From the NCBI GenBank assembly GCA_949290355.1, contig CASERN010000011.1:372001-436000 (forward strand): a stretch of DNA of 64,000 nt, given 5' to 3'. Positions 50,967 through 58,412 of the stretch are shown one piece after another. The notes beneath the pieces were generated by a model. The model worked only from the letters and a program-made list of their open reading frames with translations. It searched no databases and was not told where the DNA came from. Within the stretch, counting starts at the first letter, position 1. Each line of letters starts with the position of its first letter. The DNA is from an uncultured bacterium. GTDB lineage: Bacteria > Cyanobacteriota > Vampirovibrionia > Gastranaerophilales > Gastranaerophilaceae. Both the position numbers and the translations under genes were made by a program.

Positions 50967-51515
50967 ACATAAGTTATGTTATAGGAACATTACTATATAG
51001 TTATATAAATAACATAAAAAATTTTTGCTAATTAATGTTATCTCTTAAGCCTCCGGCTGGTCTTCCATACATGGCACTTTTGATGGCAAAAGTGCCCCAA
51101 AACCAGCGACACACATTCACTCGCTAATAATTTACTGGACTCAAGTCTTAAGGCGTGTAAATTCGTTACACTTGGACAATACACGCCTTTAAAATTCCTT
51201 TCGTCTGTAATTATTGCTCGTTACGTTATTGTCGCATTAACTAAACTAAATACTTCGACCATAAATGTAGCGAATAATTAATGTTAGCGAAACAACAACA
51301 AAACGAGTGATGTTTGAGCGTTAAAAATTTATATTCTAAAATAAATTTTAGATAATAAAAAATAGCGAGTTCACTCGTTTTAGGTTGAGCGATACAATTA
51401 ATTAATGAGCGAAATGTGGGTCGAGAGTTTCTTTGTAGTACTTTCTTGTCGGTACAAGAAAGTACATCGAATTATATAAATAAGTTATAATGAATTCCTA
51501 TAACATAACTTATGT
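50967..51515. mobile_element. MITE-like non-coding element with 21-bp terminal inverted repeats
   Basis: The ends 50967-50987 and 51495-51515 are perfect 21-bp inverted repeats (core TAAGTTATGTTATAGGAA). Inside are further palindromes: GGCACTTTT/AAAAGTGCC within a GCTGGT/ACCAGC stem near 51056-51109; AAAACGAGTGA (51300-51310) with TCACTCGTTTT (51371-51381); and GTACTTTCTTGT/ACAAGAAAGTAC near 51437-51465. No gene is supported inside. It fills most of the gap before pilin locus 2 and could be a MITE, a bigger element's remnant, or a structured RNA locus. No target-site duplication was recognised. Confidence 0.65.
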
Positions 51516-51517
51516 TT

Positions 51518-51682
51518 TTAAATGTCTTCTGGAATGTAAATATCTGCTTTTGATAAAAGTTCTCTTGTGTGTTCATAACAACATGATTTCTTGCAAATTG
51601 TTTGATATTCTCTTACAATATTTAAAATATCATCTACAGACATTTTAATTATTCTTCTTTCTCCTTCAATAATTCTAGCCAT
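51518..51682 (-). CDS. Small 54-residue protein of unknown function
   Basis: A 54-codon gene reads MARIIEGERRIIKMSVDDIL at the start, then has C30, C34 and C35 in a QTICKKSCCYEH segment and ends YIPEDI. A GAAAGGA ribosome binding site lies about 10 nt before the ATG. It is below the usual ORF length cutoff. Its sense composition, ribosome binding site and well-defined start argue that it is real. The helix SVDDILNIVREYQ and the Cys/His cluster might bind a metal. Its stop is 3 bp from the inverted repeat of the element at 50967-51515. Confidence 0.55.
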   Translation of the reverse strand: MARIIEGERRIIKMSVDDILNIVREYQTICKKSCCYEHTRELLSKADIYIPEDI

Positions 51683-51785
51683 AAATTTCTTAATCCTTTC
51701 AAAAAAATATACGGCATTTCTCTGTTAATCTTTTGAAAATTCATTTGTTGTGCTTAGAAAAGATTTTTATTATTTTAATCATAAC

Positions 51786-51814
51786 TTGAAAATGTTAAAA
51801 AAATCGTTTATAAT
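51786..51814 (+). promoter_or_regulatory. Promoter of pilin locus 2
   Basis: TTGAAA (51786-51791), 17-bp spacer, TATAAT (51809-51814). The distance to the leader ATG is 33 nt, nearly the same as in locus 1. Confidence 0.7.
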
Positions 51815-51846
51815 CATTACATATATAAGAGAAAGGAGCTAGATTT

Positions 51847-51891
51847 ATGAAAAGATTTAACGTACTGCAGAATTTCGGGGGGGGGATTTAA
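51847..51891 (+). CDS. Phase-variable leader ORF of pilin locus 2 (OFF phase)
   Basis: An ATG with an AAAGGAG ribosome binding site starts MKRFNVLQNFGGGI and stops at TAA (51889-51891). Codons 11-13 are a run of 9 G (51877-51885). With 10 G, or with 7, the same ATG would read through about 20 more residues (GDLRLITRIFRSFKHLVSGQ) into the prepilin, giving a 259-residue product. No other ATG serves the pilin frame upstream of the prepilin cleavage site, so here the leader looks necessary for normal expression. Confidence 0.65.
   Translation: MKRFNVLQNFGGGI
51877..51885 (+). repeat. Poly-G tract (9 G) in pilin leader 2
   Basis: Nine consecutive G, 30 nt after the leader ATG, in the same context (AATTTC before it) as the 10-G tract at 13792-13801 (AATTC before it). 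Confidence 0.9.
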
Positions 51892-51929
51892 GGCTTATTA
51901 CAAGGATTTTTAGGAGTTTTAAACATTTA

Positions 51930-52625
51930 GTGTCGGGTCAAGCGGCACGCTTGGGTTTCACGTTAGCAGAGGTGTTAATTACTTTAGGAATCATAGGAGT
52001 TGTAGCGGCATTAACTATACCTGCATTGATGGTAAAACATCAAAAGAAAGTATTTGCTACAAAAGTAAAGCAGACATATAGTATAGTTTCAAACGCATTG
52101 TTAAGTTCAGTTGCTGAAAATGGTGCTCCTAGTTCGTGGAATTTTGGAGATTCAGTTGATGTATCTGATCCATCTGCAGTTTTGAATTCTCCGGAAAATA
52201 TTGAAAGAATCGCAAAAGCATATTTTGCGCCTTATTTTAAATCAATAAAACAAGGTAAAGATTCATCTGGTACATATTATATAGTACTAAGTAATGGAAC
52301 AACATTAACTTTTTATACAGATGGTGCTACTGTTGATGATATATATACCATAAACAGTATATATATTATTGCAAGTTTTAATGGTAATACAATGCGTTAT
52401 TCAGATCCAACAAGAGATTATTCTCGTCATGATGTTTTTATGCGTGTAATAATAAATGATGATGTTGCAAAAGTTCGGTTTTTTAATAAAGGTGATAATA
52501 CAAGAAATGGCATAAAAAATGCTGAATATGGTTGTAATAATAGTGTTAGTAAAAGATTCCGCTATGGTTGTGGTGCATTACTGCAAATTGATGGCTGGGA
52601 AATAAAAGAAGATTATCCTTGGTAA
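51930..52625 (+). CDS. Type IV pilin-like prepilin 2, out of frame with its leader
   Basis: The pilin frame contains SGQAARLG^FTLAEVLITLGI, with Gly at -1 and Glu at +5, then the hydrophobic helix and a 200-residue globular part. The end (YGCNN, YGCGALL, DGWEIKEDYPW) parallels prepilin 1. In this sequence the only start codon before the cleavage site is a GTG at 51930, 13 nt after an AGGAG. I list this as the current start but regard it as weak. The natural start is probably the leader ATG at 51847 after a +1 change in the G tract. It is convergent with rpoC2 across a strong terminator. Confidence 0.82.
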   Translation: MSGQAARLGFTLAEVLITLGIIGVVAALTIPALMVKHQKKVFATKVKQTYSIVSNALLSSVAENGAPSSWNFGDSVDVSDPSAVLNSPENIERIAKAYFAPYFKSIKQGKDSSGTYYIVLSNGTTLTFYTDGATVDDIYTINSIYIIASFNGNTMRYSDPTRDYSRHDVFMRVIINDDVAKVRFFNKGDNTRNGIKNAEYGCNNSVSKRFRYGCGALLQIDGWEIKEDYPW

Positions 52626-52659
52626 AAAAAAGACCTCTTATAAAAGAGGTCTTTTTTTT
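52625..52659. terminator. Bidirectional terminator between pilin 2 and rpoC2
   Basis: An A run plus AGACCTCTT (to 52639) pairs with AAGAGGTCT plus a T run (52644-52659) around a 4-nt loop. Confidence 0.92.
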
Positions 52660-52679
52660 AGTGTTTAGAATATTGTGAA

Positions 52680-55600
52680 TTATTCTTCGTTGTCATTGCC
52701 TAATTGAAAATCAGGAGCTCCAAACATTCCCTCAATTTCTTCTAGAATTGCAGAAGGTTTTCTTGCTTGATTTCTTTGAGCAACTGCACGTTTTCTTTCT
52801 TCACGTTCTTTTTCTTCATTTGCATTAGAAAGATGATGGAAGCCAGTTCCGGCAGGAATTAAACGACCGATGATAACGTTTTCTTTCAAACCTCTCAACA
52901 TGTCTTTTTTACCTTCTACAGCTGCTTCTGTCAAGATTCTTGTAGTTTCTTGGAATGATGCTGCAGAAATGAAGCTTTCAGTATTCAATGAAGCTTTTGT
53001 GATACCTAACAACATGTATTCACAAGTTGCAGGAGTTCCGCCTTTTTCTTCAACTTCTTTATTTTCTTTTTCAAATATTTGCATTTCAACAAGTTCACCA
53101 GGTAACAATGTTGTATCACCGGCATCAACAACTTTAACTTTTTTAGTCATTTGTCTTACGATGATTTCAACGTGTTTATCGGCAATTTCTACACCTTGAG
53201 AACGATATACTCTTTGTACTTCATCTACAAGGTATTGTTGAGCAGCTTCCGGACCGCAAAGTCTTATGACATCGTGCGGATTCAAAGGACCGCTTGTCAA
53301 AGGCTGACCTTTTTTGATTTTTTGTTTGTTTTGAACAACGATATTAGCATCAATAGCGTATTTGATTTCAGTTCTACCATTATCTGTTACTAAATATAGT
53401 CTTGGAAGATCATCATCTGTTTCTATTTCTGCGATACCGTCTTCTTCAGCAAGAATAGCGCAATCTTTAGGTTTACGACCTTCAAGAAGTTCTTCTACTC
53501 TTGGAAGACCTTGAACGATATCACCTGTTTTTTGTCTTTCAAATACCAATGTCGCAATGTTATCACCTCTTAATACAAGTGCTCCAGCTTCAACCTGTAA
53601 CATTGTACCTGGGCTGATTAAGTATGGACGACCGTTTCTGATTCTGATTTCCCCCTTATTTATTGCTGTTACCATTCCTGATACAGTAGATTTTTCTCCA
53701 CTGTCAGCAATAATTGAGTCTAATCTTACAAAATCGCCTTTTTTAACATTAGCTTTACCTTTTACTGCTATTGTTGTTTCGTAATTCTCACTTGTTAGCA
53801 ATAATCTTCTTGTATCTTCTTTTTCTTGTTTAATAGAAGCTACACCATTGTTAATTGCTAATACTTGAGTCTTAGCAACTGGAGTTTTCGGTTCAATTAC
53901 TTGACCGTCTTTTACTAAAAGTTCTGTTTGAAGAGAAGACATTGTTTTTGCATTGCCTTCAAATTCACGGCGAACAATCAAGTTTTCCAATACAACAATT
54001 CTTAAATTGTCTTTTTCATCAAGTTCTACCATACCTTTTAGGTGTGATAAATAACCTTGCATTTGAAGAACTAAACTTGTTCTTGTAATTGTAGAACCGT
54101 CAAGGTTTCTAACTCTAGCTCCATCTTTGTACTGTAATTGAGTAACAGGAACTATATCTATTAAATTGTCTGATGTGTTGAACTTAATCGATACGTTTTT
54201 CTGTTCTACATTTAGTACTTGAACTGGTCTAACTAGTATTTGTATTGGCTGATTAGAGATGCTGTCTTCATCTAATGAAAGACTTGTATCAATTTCTTCA
54301 TCTAAATCATCAATATCAAGATCATCCATTGAAGAATCCATAATTGTAATGATTGAAGTTTCTTTAGCTTTGATTCCATCTGCAATTACAGTTCCTTTTT
54401 TTACAACTTCTCCTTCGTCAACTTTTAATTCAGAAACGCTTGATAGTTGGTGAATTTCTCCAGGACGAATTGTTATTTCATGGATGACGTCATTGTATTC
54501 TTTAAATTCAACGATACCATCAATGTGGCAATATACATCTTTAACTACCTCTGTGCCGGCAGTAACGTGTGTTCCGTTTTCTACCATTTTTAAAGAAGAA
54601 TCTTTATTAATTTGGTGAATTTCTTCCGGAATAAATACTACAGATCCAGGTTTTGTTATTATCTGATTTTCATCAACTTCAACGTCTACATATCTGATTT
54701 CTCCAGAAGATGTTACTGCACATTCATCATCAATAAGTTCAGCTATAATCATACCGTTTTCAACTGTAGTATCTACAGGAGCTTTAACGATATATTTTTC
54801 ACCTGTTTTATTGACTGTCCATAATTGTTCTTTTTTAGTTTGCTCAAATGTTGCATTTTCTGGCATTAATGATGCAATTACAATTGTTAATTCTTTACCT
54901 TGAACAATTTTCTTGATATTTTTGCCTTCAAATTTAACATCTTCAATTGTCAAATCTTCACCAAAGCGAACTTCTCCGCCATGTTCACAGATTGTTAATG
55001 TTTCGGCTAATTTTTCTCCTTCTTTGATGCTCTGCCCGTCTTTTACTAAGACTTTAGAACCGCCAGGAAGGTTATATACATCTCCGCCTAGAACCCAGAT
55101 AATACCTTGTTTATTTGTTGTTCTTGAAATGTTACCTTGTCTGTCTTTCTTTTCATCTGCAACGAAGTCTTCATATAATACTTCACCTGATAAATCAGAT
55201 GTAATATCTTTTGTCGCTTTTTCTGTTAAACGAGAACCGCCTTGAGCTGCAGGTTCAAACTGAGCAAGTTTGAAGCCTTTTTCTACTTTCATTCCGTTTG
55301 TAAAGAACACTGTAGAACCTGCTGGAATATGATATTTTTCGGTTCTTTTAGCACCTTTAATCTCAATATCAGTTTCGTAGTTTGAAATATTAACTACATC
55401 ACCATGACGAGTTCTTAATTCTCTTGTTTTAACGTTAGAAATAACTTCACCATCTTGTTTTGCAATTACTTCTTTAATTGCATCTTTTACGCCTACAGCA
55501 CCACCTGTGTGGAATGTTCTCATTGTAAGCTGAGTACCAGGTTCACCAATTGATTGAGCTGCTATAATACCGATTGCTTCGCCTATATCTACTAATTTTT

Positions 55601-56537
55601 GAGTAGTCATTGCCCAACCGTAACATTTTTGGCAGATACCATATTCAAGACCGCAAGTTAAACCTGAACGAACTTTTAATTCTTGAAGATTTAAATGTTT
55701 AACTTTTTGAATATCAGATCTATTCATTGTTGTTCCTGCTTTTACAAGAACTGTTCCATCTGTATCTTTGATATCTTCTGCAATTGTTCTTCCTAATAAT
55801 CTGTCAATTAAAGGTACAATTACATTATCACCATCGGTGATTGGCTTCATGTTTATTGATTTTGTTGTATGGCAGTCATCTGCACGGATAATAACATCTT
55901 GTGCTACGTCTACCAAACGTCTTGTCAAATATCCTGAGTCAGCTGTTTTTAACGCTGTATCTACAAGCCCTTTTCTTGCACCATATGATGAAATGATGTA
56001 TTCTGTAACGGATAGCCCTTCTTTAAAGTTTGATTTAATAGGCAAGTCGATGATTTGACCTTGTGCGTCAGCCATCAGACCTCTCATACCTACCAATTGA
56101 GATACCTGTGATAGGTTACCTCTGGCTCCTGAGAATGCCATCATATATACCGGATTTAATTTATCAAAATTTTCTACAACCTGTGAGGTTAATTTCGCAG
56201 TAGTTTCAGACCAAGTGTCAATAACTTTTGTATATCTTTCTACTTCAGTAATTTCACCTTTGAGGTATCGGTTTGTAGATTTTTCAATTTCTGTTTCAGC
56301 TTCTTTAAGCAGCTCTTTTTTTATAGCAGGAACTTGTAAATCTGCAATTGAAATTGTTGTTCCTGATTTTGTAGCATACTTATAGCCGAGATTTTTAAGG
56401 CTGTTAGCCAACTCTGCAGTTTTTGCACCGCCAAACTCTAGATACATTTGTGATAGCAAATTATTTAAACCTTTTTTATCCATTTGCTTATTAATGAAAT
56501 CTACAGTTTTTTTACCATGTGTGTATGTTGTTTCCAT
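52680..56537 (-). CDS. rpoC2: RNA polymerase beta' subunit, C-terminal part (split, cyanobacterial type)
   Basis: This 1285-residue protein is the second half of beta'. It begins METTYTHGKKTVDFINKQMD and contains ARGNLSQVSQLVGMRGLMAD, the second zinc site (C222, C295, C302, C305) and the trigger region EPGTQLTMRTFHTGG near 333-346. About 600 residues of repeated beta-rich, barrel-sandwich-like sequence then interrupt the trigger loop, like cyanobacterial SI3. The C-terminal conserved part (GDIVQGLPRVEELLEGRKPK, VGRLIPAGTGFHH-like end) follows. It is separated from rpoC1 by 49 bp. The split and the insertion are the best lineage evidence in this window. Confidence 0.97.
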   Translation of the reverse strand: METTYTHGKKTVDFINKQMDKKGLNNLLSQMYLEFGGAKTAELANSLKNLGYKYATKSGTTISIADLQVPAIKKELLKEAETEIEKSTNRYLKGEITEVERYTKVIDTWSETTAKLTSQVVENFDKLNPVYMMAFSGARGNLSQVSQLVGMRGLMADAQGQIIDLPIKSNFKEGLSVTEYIISSYGARKGLVDTALKTADSGYLTRRLVDVAQDVIIRADDCHTTKSINMKPITDGDNVIVPLIDRLLGRTIAEDIKDTDGTVLVKAGTTMNRSDIQKVKHLNLQELKVRSGLTCGLEYGICQKCYGWAMTTQKLVDIGEAIGIIAAQSIGEPGTQLTMRTFHTGGAVGVKDAIKEVIAKQDGEVISNVKTRELRTRHGDVVNISNYETDIEIKGAKRTEKYHIPAGSTVFFTNGMKVEKGFKLAQFEPAAQGGSRLTEKATKDITSDLSGEVLYEDFVADEKKDRQGNISRTTNKQGIIWVLGGDVYNLPGGSKVLVKDGQSIKEGEKLAETLTICEHGGEVRFGEDLTIEDVKFEGKNIKKIVQGKELTIVIASLMPENATFEQTKKEQLWTVNKTGEKYIVKAPVDTTVENGMIIAELIDDECAVTSSGEIRYVDVEVDENQIITKPGSVVFIPEEIHQINKDSSLKMVENGTHVTAGTEVVKDVYCHIDGIVEFKEYNDVIHEITIRPGEIHQLSSVSELKVDEGEVVKKGTVIADGIKAKETSIITIMDSSMDDLDIDDLDEEIDTSLSLDEDSISNQPIQILVRPVQVLNVEQKNVSIKFNTSDNLIDIVPVTQLQYKDGARVRNLDGSTITRTSLVLQMQGYLSHLKGMVELDEKDNLRIVVLENLIVRREFEGNAKTMSSLQTELLVKDGQVIEPKTPVAKTQVLAINNGVASIKQEKEDTRRLLLTSENYETTIAVKGKANVKKGDFVRLDSIIADSGEKSTVSGMVTAINKGEIRIRNGRPYLISPGTMLQVEAGALVLRGDNIATLVFERQKTGDIVQGLPRVEELLEGRKPKDCAILAEEDGIAEIETDDDLPRLYLVTDNGRTEIKYAIDANIVVQNKQKIKKGQPLTSGPLNPHDVIRLCGPEAAQQYLVDEVQRVYRSQGVEIADKHVEIIVRQMTKKVKVVDAGDTTLLPGELVEMQIFEKENKEVEEKGGTPATCEYMLLGITKASLNTESFISAASFQETTRILTEAAVEGKKDMLRGLKENVIIGRLIPAGTGFHHLSNANEEKEREERKRAVAQRNQARKPSAILEEIEGMFGAPDFQLGNDNEE

Positions 56538-56586
56538 TATTTTTTATTCCCTTATATTAATTAATCTGCATATCTGTTTAAATATC

Positions 56587-58296
56587 TTAAGCTAAAGCAT
56601 TTCTTACTGCTTCGTTGAAGATGATTCTTCCAGCTGTTGTTTCGATTCTTTCACCATGTTCATCTCTTACAACAATTTTATCGTGTAATTCTATTACGCC
56701 GACTTCAAGAGCTGAAATTGCATCTTGGAAGTTATAGAAATATCCTTTAGGTTCCATTTCTGGATTTTTCAGAATTGTCAGATAATACATACCTAATACC
56801 ATATCCTGTGTAGGAGTGATAATTGGTTTACCTGTTGCAGGAGCTAAGATGTTGTTTGTTGCTAACATTAACATTCTAGCTTCTGTTTGAGCTTCTATTG
56901 ATAATGGTACGTGTACTGCCATCTGGTCTCCGTCGAAGTCAGCGTTGAATGCTGTACATACTAACGGATGTAATTGGATTGCACGACCTTCTACCAATTT
57001 GGGTTCAAATGCCTGAATACCAAGTCTGTGAAGAGTCGGAGCACGGTTTAGTAATACTGGGTGTCCGTCAATAACCTCTTCTAATATGTCCCATACAACA
57101 GCCTCAGAACGTTCAATTTTCTTTTTAGCTGATTTTATGTTTTGTACGTAACCTCTTTCGATTAATTTATTAACAACAAATGGTTTAAATAGTTCAATTG
57201 CCATTTCTTTTGGAAGACCGCATTGATTTAATTTCAATTGAGGTCCTACAACGATTACTGAACGACCAGAGTAGTCAACACGTTTACCTAACAAGTTTTG
57301 ACGGAAACGACCTTGTTTACCTTCAATAATATTAGATAATGATTTTAATGCTCTGTTATTTGGTCCTACAACTGTTCTTCCGCGTCTTCCGTTATCAATC
57401 AATGCATCTACTGCTTCTTGTAACATACGTTTTTCGTTTCTTACAATAATTTCAGGAGCACCCATTTCCAATAGTCTTTGTAAACGGTTGTTTCTGTTGA
57501 TTACACGTCTATATAAGTCGTTTAAATCAGATGTTGCAAAACGTCCACCGTCTAATTGTACCATTGGTCTTAAATCCGGAGGAGTTACAGGAAGTACATC
57601 CATAATCATCCAAGTCGGATCTGTTTCAGATGAAATCAATGAATCTAATAATCTTAATCTTTTGATTAATTTACTTTTCTTTTGTACTGAATTTACAGAA
57701 CCTGCTAATTCAGATCTGATTTCTTCTGCCAGTTCTTTTGTATTAATTTCAGATAGAAGTTCTTTTATAGCTTCTGCACCGATTCCTACTTTTAATTCAG
57801 AATCTTCATGTTCAGCCATATAATCTTCATATTCTTCTTCTGATAATAATTGTAATTTTTTGAATTCGCTTTCACCTGGATCAAGAACTACATAGTTATT
57901 GAAGTAGATAACTTGTTCCAAATCTTTTAAAGTCATATCTAAAAGTAGACCTAAATATGAAGGTATACCTTTTAAGAACCAAATGTGAGAAACAGGAGCT
58001 GCTAATTTGATGTGTCCCATTCTTTGACGTCTAACTTTACTATCTGTAACTTCAACGCCGCAACGTTCACAAATGATACCTTTATGTCTTACTCTTTTAT
58101 ATTTACCGCAATAGCATTCCCAGTCTTTTGATGGCCCAAATATTCTTTCGCAGAACAGACCGTCTCTTTCAGGTTTTAATGTACGGTAGTTAATTGTTTC
58201 CGGTTTAGTAACTTCGCCGTATGACCATTTAAGTATTCTTTCCGGTGAAGCAATACTAATTCGTATATAGTCAAAATAATCTATGCTTGTTGACAT
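56587..58296 (-). CDS. rpoC1: RNA polymerase gamma (beta' N-terminal) subunit
   Basis: This 569-residue protein is the N-terminal half of beta'. The zinc ribbon is C61-x-C63 and C76-x2-C79. The core shows KGRQ-like [20 protein letters not shown] with [27 protein letters not shown] and the catalytic [12 protein letters not shown] near 450. It ends soon after the active-site domain ([13 protein letters not shown]), at the same place as cyanobacterial RpoC1. rpoB lies upstream, with a palindromic repeat in the 114-bp gap, and rpoC2 lies downstream. Together they form one operon transcribed leftward. Confidence 0.98.
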   Translation of the reverse strand: MSTSIDYFDYIRISIASPERILKWSYGEVTKPETINYRTLKPERDGLFCERIFGPSKDWECYCGKYKRVRHKGIICERCGVEVTDSKVRRQRMGHIKLAAPVSHIWFLKGIPSYLGLLLDMTLKDLEQVIYFNNYVVLDPGESEFKKLQLLSEEEYEDYMAEHEDSELKVGIGAEAIKELLSEINTKELAEEIRSELAGSVNSVQKKSKLIKRLRLLDSLISSETDPTWMIMDVLPVTPPDLRPMVQLDGGRFATSDLNDLYRRVINRNNRLQRLLEMGAPEIIVRNEKRMLQEAVDALIDNGRRGRTVVGPNNRALKSLSNIIEGKQGRFRQNLLGKRVDYSGRSVIVVGPQLKLNQCGLPKEMAIELFKPFVVNKLIERGYVQNIKSAKKKIERSEAVVWDILEEVIDGHPVLLNRAPTLHRLGIQAFEPKLVEGRAIQLHPLVCTAFNADFDGDQMAVHVPLSIEAQTEARMLMLATNNILAPATGKPIITPTQDMVLGMYYLTILKNPEMEPKGYFYNFQDAISALEVGVIELHDKIVVRDEHGERIETTAGRIIFNEAVRNALA

Positions 58297-58330
58297 TTAT
58301 ATCTCCTTTTGTATTGTTAGTTTTTAAGAA

Positions 58331-58412
58331 GTTCGGATGCCAGGAAGTCAGGAGGGCAGATTATTTTCAATTATTGGCTTGACATCTTGCCCTCTTGCCT
58401 TCTGAGCTTCCT
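58331..58412. repeat. Dispersed palindromic repeat, copy 2 (rpoB-rpoC1 gap)
   Basis: GTTCGGATGCCAGGAAGTCA (58331-58350) is 17/20 identical to copy 1 at 23458-23477. It continues GGAGGGCA, which can pair with TTGCCCTC near 58386-58394 around a loop of about 30 nt. The element occupies nearly all of the rpoB-rpoC1 spacer. Confidence 0.72.

Noticed and set aside
52680..58296. rpoC1 and rpoC2 as one rpoC gene broken by a frameshift
   Set aside because: There is a 49-bp spacer, a separate start for rpoC2 and the break is at the conserved cyanobacterial position.
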